A stretch of 64,000 nucleotides of DNA from CAYWBU01 sp942491525 (GTDB lineage: Bacteria; Desulfobacterota; Desulfomonilia; UBA1062), in contig CALOBW010000030.1 in assembly GCA_942491525.1 (NCBI GenBank), forward strand, positions 248,001-312,000, read 5' to 3'. The notes beneath the pieces are model-generated. The model worked only from the letters and a program-made list of their open reading frames with translations. It was not told where the DNA came from and ran no database searches. The position numbers and the translations under genes were made by a program. Positions 27,278 to 37,067 of this stretch are shown here, piece after piece; within the stretch, counting starts at the first letter, position 1; every line of letters begins with the position of its first letter.

Positions 27278-27375
27278 TTTATTGCTCCCACTATTACTTT
27301 AATTGCAACCAATCGAAATAAAAGATCAGCCGGCAACCGTGGCACATCAATAGATAGAGATCGGTTGTTTGTCAA

Positions 27376-27390
27376 GCTTGTTTAATAACA
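27376..27390 (+). promoter_or_regulatory. Possible ROK operator upstream of glucokinase
   Basis: GCTTGTTTAATAACA differs by one base from GCTTGTTTTATAACA upstream of the GH36 gene. It lies about 100 bases upstream of the minus-strand glucokinase start. Confidence 0.4.
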
Positions 27391-27531
27391 CGAAAATCCA
27401 TTCATAATATTCATTTATTTGAAATCATTAAGCTTTGAATATTATGCATTTCAGCGGCTAAAAACCGGCTGGATAAACAAAGTTAATTCAGATATATTGA
27501 GCAAAAATTATAATTACTGGAGGTTTTTTCA

Positions 27532-28275
27532 ATGAAAAGAGTACTGTTTACCCTGCTTGCCGCCCTGTTTGTTTTCAGCACCCCGCTGAGCCTGATGGCA
27601 AACGATATCGCAGCCGCTGACGCAGCCGCAGCAGCCGGAGATCTGGCAGCCTACACCAAAGCCATCGAGATCCTTGATAAAGTTGTGGCCACCGATCCCA
27701 ATAACTATGAAGCCGCCTGGAAACTCTCCAAATACAACTACAGCGCCGGCGACAACCTCGTCGTCTACAAGCCCGAAGGCTGGAAAGAGAGTGCTGAGAA
27801 ATTCGGCCGCGCCGGCATGGACATGGGCGACAAAGCCACCCAGCTCAACCCCCAAGGTGTTGAAGGATTCTTCTACTATGGCCTCTCCGCCAGTGTCCTT
27901 TCCGACGCCATCAGCATCCTGAGCCTCCTCAAAGAGGGCATCCTGGGCAAGATCAAGAACAATCTGCTCAAGTCCTATGATCTGGATAAAACTTTTGACA
28001 ACGGCGGCCCCATGCAGGCTCTGGCATCATTCTACAACATCGCCCCGGCCCCCATCGGCAGCAAGAAGAAGGCTCTCCAGTACGCCGAAGAGAGTGCATC
28101 TATCTTCCCCAACGATCCGGCCGGCAACTTCATTTATGCTCAGATTCTGATCAACAGCAAAAAGACCGATGAGGCCAAAAAGGTTTTAGAAACCCTGATT
28201 GCTGTCCCCGAAGATGCCGAGTACTACATGGAGAGCTACAAAATCAAAGCCCAGGATCTGCTCAAGACCCTCTAA
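27532..28275 (+). CDS. Periplasmic TPR-like protein, hypothetical
   Basis: A 247-aa exported protein with a signal peptide ending near LMAND (residue 24). The mature part is helical with tetratricopeptide-like units, for example AYTKAIEILDKVVATDPNNYEAAWKLSK at about 41-68 and ALQYAEESASIFPNDPAGNFIYA at about 183-205. Such proteins act as scaffolds or adaptors; no partner is evident. ACTGGAGG precedes the ATG. It is a single-gene transcript with its own terminator, and resembles in style the two larger TPR proteins at 38988 and 40297. Confidence 0.75.
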   Translation: MKRVLFTLLAALFVFSTPLSLMANDIAAADAAAAAGDLAAYTKAIEILDKVVATDPNNYEAAWKLSKYNYSAGDNLVVYKPEGWKESAEKFGRAGMDMGDKATQLNPQGVEGFFYYGLSASVLSDAISILSLLKEGILGKIKNNLLKSYDLDKTFDNGGPMQALASFYNIAPAPIGSKKKALQYAEESASIFPNDPAGNFIYAQILINSKKTDEAKKVLETLIAVPEDAEYYMESYKIKAQDLLKTL

Positions 28276-28297
28276 TAAGACAGTACGACTGCTTGTC

Positions 28298-28323
28298 AGG
28301 CCGGGCGAATGCCCGGCCTTTTT
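28298..28323 (+). terminator. Rho-independent terminator after the TPR protein gene
   Basis: AGGCCGGGC, loop GAAT, GCCCGGCCT, then TTTT. A classical nine-base stem with a U tract. Confidence 0.92.
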
Positions 28324-28387
28324 AATGCCTGCCCACCTTGTTAATGACCTCGATTTCCTTATAATTTAGGCGTCAAAGGAGGTGCAT

Positions 28388-30211
28388 ATGGCAAACTATC
28401 CCGAAACGACCATACCGGCAATTTTCCAGAACCGGGCAGCTTTACGCGGAGAGACGGCCTGCGTCGGCTATAAAAACAGCCAGGGCAACTATGAGGACAT
28501 ATCCTGGACCCGCATGAACAGCATGCTCAAGAACCTGGCCTACTACCTGCTCGAGAAGGGCGTAAAGCCAAACGACAAAGTTGCCCTGTTTTCGGCCAAC
28601 CGTTACGAGTGGTGGCTGGCAGATCAGGCCATCCTCTCCATCGGGGCGGTCAATGTTCCCATCTACGCCACCGACTCGGCCGAGGAGGCCCGCTACATCA
28701 TCGAACACTCGGACTCCAAGATCTGCTTTGTGGGCGACAATGATCAGCTGCAGCGGGTGCTGAACGTGCGCGACAAGCTGCCACAACTTGAGGAGATCAT
28801 AATCTTTGATCAGCCGCAAAAGACAACGCAGGGGGTCAGCGAATTCAGCGCCACCCTGGACTACGGCATGGCCAACGAAAACCCCGATCTTTTCGAAAAG
28901 CGTCTGACCCAGCTCAATCCCTGGGAGATGGCCACCATCATCTACACCTCAGGCACCACAGGCAACCCCAAGGGCGTCATGCTGAGCCACGCCAACATGG
29001 TGGCCAACGCCAAACAGGTCTATGCCCACGGACAGGAAATTCTGGATGCCAGGCCGCACACCCTGCTCTCTTTCCTGCCGCTGTCACACTCATTTGAACG
29101 CTCGGTGGGCTACAACACACCGGTCTATGCCAATCTCGCCCAGCCGCATAAGGTTGTCTTCGCCGAGGACTTCGCCAAGATCCTCGACAACTTCCAGGAG
29201 GTGCGGCCAAGCTTCGTTGTCAGCGTGCCGCGGCTCTACGAAAAGATCCACTCCGGCATCACCGCCAAGGTCAGCCAGGCCCCGCCCCTCAAAAAGGCCC
29301 TCTTCGGCTGGGCCATGAGCATCTCCAGACGCAACCTCCCCTACCGCTGCAACAACCGGGAGCGCTCCGGACTGTTTGCCATAGAGTACAAGCTGGCCCA
29401 CAAGCTGATATTCTCCAAACTGCTCTACGCCATCGGCATGGACCGGCTGCAGTTCGCCATCTCGGGCGGCGGCCCACTGACACCGGCCGATGCCGAGTTC
29501 TTCCTGGGCATGGACATCATGGTACTGGAAGGGTTCGGTCTCTCCGAGACAACGCCCTGCACCAACGCCAACCGGCCGAATCTCATCAAACCCGGCAGTG
29601 TCGGACCGCCCATGCTCGACACCCTGGTCAAGATCGGCCAAGGCGGCGAGGTGCTGATCAAGGGCCCGCAGGTCATGCTGGGCTACTACAAGAATGAAGA
29701 GGCGACCAAAGAGGTCATGACGGCCGACGGCTACTTCAGAACCGGGGACATCGGAGAGATCGACAAAGACGGCTACCTTAAAATAACCGGCCGCATCAAG
29801 GAGCTGATCGTGACCTCGGGCGGCAAGAACATCTCGCCCCAGAACATCGAGAACAGCCTCAAAACCTCCACCTTTATTGAACAGGTGGCCGTAATCGGCG
29901 ATAACCGCAAATACCTGAGCGCCCTGATCGTACCCAACTTTGATGAACTGGAGGCCTGGGCCGCCCAGCACGCCGTCGACTTCAACTCTCGTCCCGAACT
30001 AATTCAGAACCAGCAGGTCATCAAACTCTACGAAAAGGAGATCGACAAATACACCCATCAGTTTGCCAGGGTTGAACAGATCCGCCGCTTCCGCCTACTC
30101 GATCAGGAGTGGTCCCAGGCCACCGATGAACTGACGCCGACCCTCAAACTTAAGCGGCGCGTCATCAATGAGAAGTTCCAGCAACAGATCGAGGCCATGT
30201 ATGCGGACTGA
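28388..30211 (+). CDS. Long-chain acyl-CoA synthetase (AMP-forming)
   Basis: A 607-aa adenylate-forming enzyme that would activate fatty acids to acyl-CoA. Visible motifs are the ATP-binding IIYTSGTTGNPKGVMLSH at about 190-207, the EGFGLSETTP motif at about 384 and YFRTGDIGEIDKDGYLKITGRIKE with the C-terminal K-containing GGKNISPQNIE at about 455-490. The ATG at 28388 has AAGGAGG five bases upstream. zwf follows after 17 bases without a strong ribosome binding site, so they are probably co-transcribed although their pathways differ. Confidence 0.9.
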   Translation: MANYPETTIPAIFQNRAALRGETACVGYKNSQGNYEDISWTRMNSMLKNLAYYLLEKGVKPNDKVALFSANRYEWWLADQAILSIGAVNVPIYATDSAEEARYIIEHSDSKICFVGDNDQLQRVLNVRDKLPQLEEIIIFDQPQKTTQGVSEFSATLDYGMANENPDLFEKRLTQLNPWEMATIIYTSGTTGNPKGVMLSHANMVANAKQVYAHGQEILDARPHTLLSFLPLSHSFERSVGYNTPVYANLAQPHKVVFAEDFAKILDNFQEVRPSFVVSVPRLYEKIHSGITAKVSQAPPLKKALFGWAMSISRRNLPYRCNNRERSGLFAIEYKLAHKLIFSKLLYAIGMDRLQFAISGGGPLTPADAEFFLGMDIMVLEGFGLSETTPCTNANRPNLIKPGSVGPPMLDTLVKIGQGGEVLIKGPQVMLGYYKNEEATKEVMTADGYFRTGDIGEIDKDGYLKITGRIKELIVTSGGKNISPQNIENSLKTSTFIEQVAVIGDNRKYLSALIVPNFDELEAWAAQHAVDFNSRPELIQNQQVIKLYEKEIDKYTHQFARVEQIRRFRLLDQEWSQATDELTPTLKLKRRVINEKFQQQIEAMYAD

Positions 30212-30228
30212 CCTCCCAAGAACCGCCG

Positions 30229-31731
30229 ATGACTGACACCTGCGCCGTCGATTTCCTGGGCGCCGACATCAAGCCCTTCACGGTGGTAATTTTCGGCGGC
30301 AGCGGCGACTACGCCAAGCGCATGCTGCTGCCGTCCCTCTTTCACCTGTTCCATGACCACATCCTGCCGGGCAGATTTTCCATCATCGGCTTTGGCCGCA
30401 CCCAGCTAGACGACCTGAGTTTCCGGCAGCTGGCCCGCGATGCCATCTACGCCCAGCAAGAAATCAGTGACAGTGCCTGGGATGCTTTTGCCGCCTCCCT
30501 GAGCTACCTGCAAGGCGACTATGATTCCCCTGCCCCCTACGCTGAGCTGACAACCAGGCTCAACCAGAGCTGCAACCCCCACGCGCCCGGCGCCGTCATC
30601 TTCTACTTCGCCGTGCCGACCAGCATTGTGCCGACCATCGTAGAGCAACTCAAGCAACGGCAGCTCTGTCAGACCCTGGAACCCAAGATGGTGATTGAAA
30701 AACCCTTCGGCCACGACCGCCAATCCGCCGCCGCGCTCAACAGAATCCTGCTCGAAATCTTCCCTGAGACGCAGATCTTCCGCATCGACCACTACCTGGG
30801 CAAGGAGACTGTCCAGAACATCCTCTTCTTCCGCTTTGCCAACAGCATCTTCGAACCGCTCTGGAACCGGCGCTATATCAGCCATGTGGACATCACAGCC
30901 GCCGAAGAGATCGGCGTCAGGCACCGCGCCGGTTTCTACGACCATACCGGAGTCATCCGCGACGTGGTCCAGAACCATTTGCTGCAGATGCTGGCCATGG
31001 TGGCCATGGAACCGCCGGCCGGATTTGACGCCGACTTCATCCGCGACGAGAAGGTCAAGGTATTCAGAGTAGTACGCCCCATGGAACCCGAGACTATCGC
31101 CACCCAGACCGTGGTTGCCCAATATACCGGCAGCGGCAGCTTGGCCGGCTACCGCCAAGAACAGGGCGTACCCGCAAACTCACTCACACCGACCTATTTC
31201 GCAGCCCAGCTGCAGCTGGACAACTGGCGCTGGGCCGGTGTCCCTTTTTACTTGCGGACCGGCAAACGCCTCAAAGAGAAACGCACGCGCATCACCATTC
31301 ACTTCCGCCAACCGCCCCTGACCCTCTTCAGAAAGGGCTGCGACATCATTGAACCCAACGAACTGCGGCTGGATGTCCAGCCCCACGAACAGATCAGCCT
31401 CTGCCTGAGCGTCAAGTACCCCGGTGTCGGCAACCATCCCTTTCCGGTCTCCATGAATTTCGGCTACGAAGACACCTTCAAAACCAAGCGCTACTCTGCC
31501 CACGAACGGCTGCTGCTGGACTGTCTGCGCGGTGACCTGACCCTCTTTGCGCGCCAGGACGGCCTTGAAGCCATGTGGAATATTGTTGATCCGATCATCA
31601 GCTACTGGCAGAATAAGACTGAAATACAGTACTATCCGGCCGGCAGCTGGGGACCGGAAGCCGCCAACAATCTGCTAAACAGGGATCACTTCTGCTGGGA
31701 TGAACAAAAGAGAGATCATTATCAGGAATGA
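30229..31731 (+). CDS. zwf: Glucose-6-phosphate 1-dehydrogenase
   Basis: It oxidises glucose 6-phosphate to 6-phosphogluconolactone, the entry to the oxidative pentose phosphate pathway. The 500-aa product shows the nucleotide-binding GGSGDYAKRMLLPSLF at about 24-39 and the substrate site RIDHYLGKETVQN at about 184-196, with a second active-site His in FYDHTGVIRDVVQNH. The glycine motif has Tyr where most family members have Leu (GDLAKRK). It overlaps pgl by 32 bases. Confidence 0.95.
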   Translation: MTDTCAVDFLGADIKPFTVVIFGGSGDYAKRMLLPSLFHLFHDHILPGRFSIIGFGRTQLDDLSFRQLARDAIYAQQEISDSAWDAFAASLSYLQGDYDSPAPYAELTTRLNQSCNPHAPGAVIFYFAVPTSIVPTIVEQLKQRQLCQTLEPKMVIEKPFGHDRQSAAALNRILLEIFPETQIFRIDHYLGKETVQNILFFRFANSIFEPLWNRRYISHVDITAAEEIGVRHRAGFYDHTGVIRDVVQNHLLQMLAMVAMEPPAGFDADFIRDEKVKVFRVVRPMEPETIATQTVVAQYTGSGSLAGYRQEQGVPANSLTPTYFAAQLQLDNWRWAGVPFYLRTGKRLKEKRTRITIHFRQPPLTLFRKGCDIIEPNELRLDVQPHEQISLCLSVKYPGVGNHPFPVSMNFGYEDTFKTKRYSAHERLLLDCLRGDLTLFARQDGLEAMWNIVDPIISYWQNKTEIQYYPAGSWGPEAANNLLNRDHFCWDEQKRDHYQE

Positions 31732-32419
31732 CATCAGCCACGCCACGGATGAACTGGTAAATCTTTGGCGCAGCCTGGCCCTGCAGAGTGTAAACCGGCA
31801 GGGCCGTTTTTGCGTAGCCCTTTCGGGCGGCCGCACCCCGGCAATCTTCCTGCAGCGTTTGGTCGAAAAAGGCTTCACCCTGCCCTGGCGCCAGACTCAC
31901 ATCTTTCAGGTGGATGAACGCTTTGTAGCGCCGGCATCGGCCGTCAGCAACCAGCTGATGCTGCGCGAAGTCCTGATTGAGCCGCTCGGACTTGAGCAGA
32001 ACTTTCACGCCATCAACACCGGCCTGGATTCAAACAGCCTGGCCGCCCAGACCTACGAGCAAGAAGTTAAAACTTTCTTTGGCAGCGCACGCCCCCGCTT
32101 CGATCTAATCATTCTGGGCATCGGCGCTGACGGCCACACGGCCTCCCTCTTTCCGGGCGGACCCGAACTGAACGATGCAGCTCACCTAATTATACCGACC
32201 ACCTCACCCGCCGAACCCCAAGAGCGCATCAGCATGAGCCTCAGCCTGATCAACGCATCCAGCAGGATAATCTTTCTGGTGACCGGGGTTGCCAAAGCCC
32301 AGGTGGTGCAACAGGTGGTTGACGGCACCCCGCATATGCCGGCCAGCCGCATCCAGCCCCACGAAGGGCAGGTGAGCTTCATCCTGGACAGCGCCGCCGC
32401 CTCAAGACTGAAACACTAA
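31700..32419 (+). CDS. pgl: 6-phosphogluconolactonase
   Basis: It hydrolyses 6-phosphogluconolactone to 6-phosphogluconate. The 239-aa DevB-type protein shows ALSGGRTPAIFL at about 39-50, DERFV at about 73 and GIGADGHTASLFPG at about 140-153. Its start lies inside the zwf end, so the two are translationally coupled. It converges with gnd, sharing CTAA so that the two stop codons overlap by four bases. Confidence 0.93.
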   Translation: MNKREIIIRNDISHATDELVNLWRSLALQSVNRQGRFCVALSGGRTPAIFLQRLVEKGFTLPWRQTHIFQVDERFVAPASAVSNQLMLREVLIEPLGLEQNFHAINTGLDSNSLAAQTYEQEVKTFFGSARPRFDLIILGIGADGHTASLFPGGPELNDAAHLIIPTTSPAEPQERISMSLSLINASSRIIFLVTGVAKAQVVQQVVDGTPHMPASRIQPHEGQVSFILDSAAASRLKH

Positions 32420-33324
32420 CCCGAAGCCTTGATCGCGTGGCCGCCAAAGCGATTCCGCATGGCCGCCAGCAGACGCGCAGCAAAACCAACCTTATCACGG
32501 CTCACGAACCGCATCTGCAGCGCCAGGGTGATGACCGGAGCAGCGACATCCAGATCGATGGCGTCAAAAACGGTCCAGCGCCCCTCACCGCTATCCTCAA
32601 CCCAGGGTTCTATGGCCGATAGCGTGGCATCCTCCTTGAGCGCAGCGGCACTCAAATCCAGAAGCCAGGAACGGACCACGCTTCCATGACGCCAGATTTC
32701 AGCAACCTGATGGAGGTCGAGCCCAAACTCTTCACGGGCCTGCAGAATATCAAAGCCCTCTGCATAGGCCTGCATCATGCCGTACTCGATGCCGTTATGC
32801 ACCATCTTGACAAAGTGGCCTGAACCATGCGGCCCCACATGCCCCCAGCCCTTGCGCGCCGAAGGAGCCAGGGTCTTAAATAGGGGTGTCAGGTAATCAA
32901 CAATCTCCTTTTCGCCACCGACCATCATGGAGTAACCCTCCTTAAGACCCCAGATACCACCGCTGGTCCCCACATCAACCATATGGATACCGCGCCGTTT
33001 CAAATCGGCGGCCCGCCGCATGGTATCGCGATAGTTGCTGTTGCCGCCATCGATGATGATATCGCCCGCAGATAAAATCTCGGCCAGGAAATTGATAGTC
33101 TGACCGGTGGCCTCGCCGGCCGGAACCATGACCCAGACAATCCGCGGCGAACTCTGCAGTGCACGCACTGCCTCAACCTTGGAAATTGGTTCGACACCAT
33201 GGGCAGATGCCTTCTGGCGGGTCGCCTCCTTGGATGAATAGCCGTAGACCTTATGACCGCCGCCCACCAGGCGGATAGTCATATTAAGCCCCATTTTACC
33301 CAGGCCGATCATGGTCAGTTCCAT
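32416..33324 (-). CDS. gnd: 6-phosphogluconate dehydrogenase, short (GndA/YqeC-like) type
   Basis: It decarboxylates 6-phosphogluconate to ribulose 5-phosphate. At 302 aa it is of the short type, usually NAD-linked, rather than the 470-aa form. The Rossmann motif is MIGLGKMGLNM at about 5-15; the substrate motif DVGTSGGIWGLKEGYSMMVGG is at about 116-136 and the catalytic region KMVHNGIEYGMMQAYAEGF follows at about 172-190. It faces zwf-pgl tail to tail, completing the oxidative branch. The cofactor is inferred from the subtype. Confidence 0.92.
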   Translation of the reverse strand: MELTMIGLGKMGLNMTIRLVGGGHKVYGYSSKEATRQKASAHGVEPISKVEAVRALQSSPRIVWVMVPAGEATGQTINFLAEILSAGDIIIDGGNSNYRDTMRRAADLKRRGIHMVDVGTSGGIWGLKEGYSMMVGGEKEIVDYLTPLFKTLAPSARKGWGHVGPHGSGHFVKMVHNGIEYGMMQAYAEGFDILQAREEFGLDLHQVAEIWRHGSVVRSWLLDLSAAALKEDATLSAIEPWVEDSGEGRWTVFDAIDLDVAAPVITLALQMRFVSRDKVGFAARLLAAMRNRFGGHAIKASG

Positions 33325-33392
33325 AAAGACTCCTTGGATGCAGGATGCACCAAGGAAAAGGGTAAGTCTCAGGAAAATATAAACAAGGTTAA

Positions 33393-33554
33393 CTAAACAC
33401 TACAGGTGTATGCCGGACAACCCTCAAGGGCGCCGACTTCAAGGGTCTCACTGTTACCATAATTGTAAAAAAATGTTACCGCTGCCAAAAAAACTATCAA
33501 AATGAAGAACATCTTCAGCATATCCATGCCGCCCTGTTCGGTTCCCTCGTTCAT
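33393..33554 (-). CDS. Small single-span membrane protein, hypothetical
   Basis: I start this 53-aa protein at the ATG at 33552-33554 because GGGGGAG lies seven bases upstream; the longer open frame to 33614 has no such signal. One membrane segment (KMFFILIVFLAAVTFFY) is followed by a short tail with two cysteines (GCPAYTCSV). The family is unknown to me. It lies between gnd and a Cys-rich protein gene on the same strand. Confidence 0.5.
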   Translation of the reverse strand: MNEGTEQGGMDMLKMFFILIVFLAAVTFFYNYGNSETLEVGALEGCPAYTCSV

Positions 33555-33641
33555 GCTGCATCTCCCCCGTATGTTAATCTCTGATTCATAGCACAAAAGA
33601 AATCTCAAAAACACATTGTTTTTTGAATTTGTAAATATTTG

Positions 33642-33980
33642 TCAATGACCTTTAATTATAAGAATATCAATTATACGGCGAATAAATGGAGCATCACAAG
33701 ACTCACCACAACCCCCTCTCCCACAATCGGCGGTTGTGTTAACTTCAAATATTTGTTCAGGATAAGCACACGATTTGTACAGATTAAGAAAATCTCTCAC
33801 ATCAACAGATATGGTTGAAAAGCATCCATCAACATTATGCGTAAACAGAAACAATCCATAAGATGTATCACTATAATCTGACTGATACCCGTTAAGGTCC
33901 AATGTGGGATCTGTAAGAAAGTCCGCTTGCAACTTCCATACTCGACCGCAACACGGACACTCTTTGAAGTGATTTGGCAT
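33642..33980 (-). CDS. Hypothetical Cys-rich protein with CPCC motif
   Basis: A 112-aa soluble protein. It begins with a CPCCGRVW motif (residues 8-15), then FLTDPTLDLNGYQ and GLFLFTHN, and ends with a second cysteine group (CGRGGCGESC), so it could bind zinc or iron. The pattern recalls a small hypothetical family that I have seen in deltaproteobacterial genomes (CPxCGxxW, FLSDPxxxLxGYQ, GLFLFNH), without a known function. GAGGGTGAG precedes the ATG. Confidence 0.6.
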   Translation of the reverse strand: MPNHFKECPCCGRVWKLQADFLTDPTLDLNGYQSDYSDTSYGLFLFTHNVDGCFSTISVDVRDFLNLYKSCAYPEQIFEVNTTADCGRGGCGESCDAPFIRRIIDILIIKGH

Positions 33981-34140
33981 AACTCACCCTCTTTGACCGC
34001 CATCACCGAACAAAAACTTTGCAATAGTATAACCAATCTTAATAAAAACACTAAATATGCTGATCTGACTGATTCGCTGATCACAAATTGCCAACAAGAA
34101 ATTACTTGAGAAAGCTGATCCCTTTGCAACTTTCAAATGC

Positions 34141-34173
34141 GAGAGGTGGAGCCAATTACTCCACCTCTCTTTT
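34141..34173 (-). terminator. Hairpin terminator after the glycine-rich lipoprotein gene
   Basis: GAGAGGTGGAG (34141-34151), loop CCAATTA, CTCCACCTCTC (34159-34169). The stem is a perfect eleven base pairs just past the stop of the minus-strand gene. The TTTT run is on the plus side. Confidence 0.75.
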
Positions 34174-34178
34174 GGATT

Positions 34179-37067
34179 TTAGTTAGGCGTTATCCAACCG
34201 GAGGAGCCGGTCCGATTAATGCCATCCACACTGATTTCACCCATATCGCCGCTATCCGCAGGATTGTCGATGCTGGCTCCGCCGCTTACCGTGATCTGGT
34301 CAGTACTCAGCACCGATGGACCATCATGTGACAGAATTGTAATATCACCGCCGTCACCGCCAAGATCATTTTCTGAACGGCCGCCCTGAGCGTAGAGATC
34401 ATTGCTGACAGAAACCTTCAAGCCGGCCAGAAGTTTAATCTCATCACTGTCACCACCATCGGCAGCATCGGCGACTCCTCTGCCGCCATTGGCCATGATC
34501 TTACCGCTGCTGATCACATCACCGGATGAGGCCAGAACAACCCACTGCGCTGCACCCATGCCGGCATAGAGAGCCTCGGACAGGGCGTCACCGCCTTCGG
34601 CCGTAATATCACCGCTGTTATCAACCATCATATAACCGAACAGCAGAACGCCGCCGCTGTCACCGCCGGACGGACCATCGCCGCCCGAAACATCGATGTC
34701 GCCGCTATTGAGCACAAAGGTGTTATCACCGATGCAGCAGCAACCCGAGCTACAGTAAGGCGATTGTTTCGGCTCCTCAAATTGAGGAATTTCCAGACTC
34801 TGGCTATAGAGATCTGCGTCAGGCAAGAGACGCCTGCAGATGCTTATATAATCAAAGTAGCCATGATAAAACATGCGGCAGCTGGTATCCATCAGAACGT
34901 AACCACCTTCGCCACCATAAATATCCGAACACTCAAGGTCAGTTGCATCGCCGCCCGTGGCCAAAACGTTAACCTCATTGGTGATACCGCCAATCGGCAA
35001 GCAGAGAGAGCAGGAGCTGTAGGCCGAATCAGTATTGATCAGCATAAATCCGGCATCTCCACCGCCGCCGGCTTCACACGGACCGCAATCGACCGACCAG
35101 GAGTAACCGGTGCCACCCGAGATATCGATCTTCTCATAACCAACAAACCGGATCGGACTGACCGGATCATTCTCCAGATTACACTGGGCCCCGGAGATGA
35201 CATATAGCACACCGCCATCGCCACCCTGACCGGGATAGGGAACCGGTTCCGGACAAGGCCCCATGCAGGGTCGACATACTTCACACTCCAGCGCCTCACC
35301 GCCGGCAACCGAGATATTGTTGGTAACCTCAATGCCAGGAGCGTTGACTGACATAAAGAGATGTGATCCATCAGCCCGTAGGGTTATTACGCCGCCAAGA
35401 CCGCCATAGCAGCCGTCGCCACCGTGGGCCATAAGCTCGCCGCTGGTGCGGATGTCACCGCCGTAAGCACTCATGGCAATTCCACCACCCCAGCCGCCGC
35501 CAGTGGGACCGCCAGGACAGCCGCAATCAGCCAGGTTTTCACAGCCATTTGCCCCCTTGGCCGTGAGGTCACCGGAATTGATCAAAGATGCGATACCGAC
35601 ATTGTAGGGACCATAACCTTCGATACCGGCAGTTATACAGATGTCACCACCGGCTCCGCCGCCGGGTCCGCCGTTAACTGAAAGATGGCCGGAGTTGTAG
35701 ATGCTGCCGATGGAGTTTAGAGTGATAGATCCACCCATACCTCCGATACATGCTGCACCGCCATCAGCCAGCAGCTCGCCGGTATTAAAGAGCATATTGG
35801 TGCTGACCACACAGATAGAACCGGCAGCACCGGCATCGCACAGACAGAGATTCTGACAGCTGGTTACATCACCACCAGATACATCAATGGTTCCCTCTAT
35901 GACGGTTGTGGCCGTGCTCTCAGGTGTCGCAGCACTGTAGAGCCGAACACCGCAGGGACACTCATCACCGTTTTGTGGCCTGCTCTGCATATCACAGCAG
36001 GTATCCGGACAACCGGCGCCCATACCGGCATCAGCACAGCGCCCGTCACCACCGGTCGCGTTGATTTTACCGAAGACAAACAGGCCGTCATAATCACGAA
36101 TCCAGACCCGTCCGGCATTGCCGCCCGGCACCTCGGATGCTTCAGAATCAAAGCCATCGGTGTTAATTTCACCACTCTGCCCCACAACCATGTGCTGCTT
36201 CCAGTCAAAGTCGAGATCAAAGTGCAGGTCCAGACCGGCTGTCTGCCAGGGGAGTGGTTCAAACTCACATGCATAGTACTCTTTAAACCCATCCAGGCTG
36301 TCATATTCACAGAAATCCATTATTCTCAACTGAGGCAACATCTGCAGCAGCCCGTTAATGATAACATCACGCTCAAAATAGAGTCGGGCCATGTTGTAGA
36401 CACGTCCGCCATTCTTTTCCTCAGCCAGGACCGGATATTGATAGTTGCTGCACTCATCAACCCAATAATTGGGCGGCAGCAGCAGAATCGCGCCGGCCTC
36501 AACCTTTAGCCCAGTGATCACCTCATCATCTTCACCCAGCACATCGTCACCATCCGAGAGATAAAGACGCTGCTTGTATCCGCTGGCGAAATGATATTGA
36601 GTCAGCATGTAGACCAGCGGCTTGCCACCATTCTCCCAGGCGCCTGAATCGGGGTTGAGCTTGACCTGCAAGACCATGCCTGATGGAACAACAAACGGCT
36701 TATCTCCAAGGTTTTCATAGATAGTTGTGCCCGGCAGATCAAAAGCAGTATCCACCGTGCCTGTCTGCAGCAACTCCACATCTGCATATGAATCAATTAT
36801 CAGTGATGCCCAGTTGGCATCGCCACCTCTTCCGAATTGGCTGTCACCTCCCTTTGCCAAGATTGTATAGTTTGTTGCTTCCGGACCCGCCGGATCATCC
36901 GAACCACCCGGGCTATCTCCTCCCCCGGGGCTATCTCCTCCCGGAACGGATTCACTCCCGCCCTGAGGTACTGCAATGGGTATAAAGTCGTCATCATCCT
37001 TGCTACACCCACTAATACCCATTGTCAGCACAACCAATGGCACTAGCCAAAATAATGCTCTTTTCAT
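34179..37067 (-). CDS. Large glycine-rich repeat lipoprotein, probably surface exposed
   Basis: A 962-aa lipoprotein with lipobox ISGC at about 18-21, then KDDDD directly after the cysteine, and a Gly/Ser/Pro linker. From about residue 310 onward it is built from loosely repeated units of the type SGDI-x-V/A-x-GGD plus GGxGG (for example GDIDVSGGDGPSGGDSGG, GDITAEGGDA, GKIMANGGRG), which suggests a right-handed beta-helix or similar solenoid. Cysteine-rich blocks (ECEVCRPCMGPCPEP, SGCCCIGDN, CPDTCCD) are inserted between units. AAGGAGG precedes the ATG. The function is unknown; an adhesin-like or surface-layer role is possible. Confidence 0.75.
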   Translation of the reverse strand: MKRALFWLVPLVVLTMGISGCSKDDDDFIPIAVPQGGSESVPGGDSPGGGDSPGGSDDPAGPEATNYTILAKGGDSQFGRGGDANWASLIIDSYADVELLQTGTVDTAFDLPGTTIYENLGDKPFVVPSGMVLQVKLNPDSGAWENGGKPLVYMLTQYHFASGYKQRLYLSDGDDVLGEDDEVITGLKVEAGAILLLPPNYWVDECSNYQYPVLAEEKNGGRVYNMARLYFERDVIINGLLQMLPQLRIMDFCEYDSLDGFKEYYACEFEPLPWQTAGLDLHFDLDFDWKQHMVVGQSGEINTDGFDSEASEVPGGNAGRVWIRDYDGLFVFGKINATGGDGRCADAGMGAGCPDTCCDMQSRPQNGDECPCGVRLYSAATPESTATTVIEGTIDVSGGDVTSCQNLCLCDAGAAGSICVVSTNMLFNTGELLADGGAACIGGMGGSITLNSIGSIYNSGHLSVNGGPGGGAGGDICITAGIEGYGPYNVGIASLINSGDLTAKGANGCENLADCGCPGGPTGGGWGGGIAMSAYGGDIRTSGELMAHGGDGCYGGLGGVITLRADGSHLFMSVNAPGIEVTNNISVAGGEALECEVCRPCMGPCPEPVPYPGQGGDGGVLYVISGAQCNLENDPVSPIRFVGYEKIDISGGTGYSWSVDCGPCEAGGGGDAGFMLINTDSAYSSCSLCLPIGGITNEVNVLATGGDATDLECSDIYGGEGGYVLMDTSCRMFYHGYFDYISICRRLLPDADLYSQSLEIPQFEEPKQSPYCSSGCCCIGDNTFVLNSGDIDVSGGDGPSGGDSGGVLLFGYMMVDNSGDITAEGGDALSEALYAGMGAAQWVVLASSGDVISSGKIMANGGRGVADAADGGDSDEIKLLAGLKVSVSNDLYAQGGRSENDLGGDGGDITILSHDGPSVLSTDQITVSGGASIDNPADSGDMGEISVDGINRTGSSGWITPN

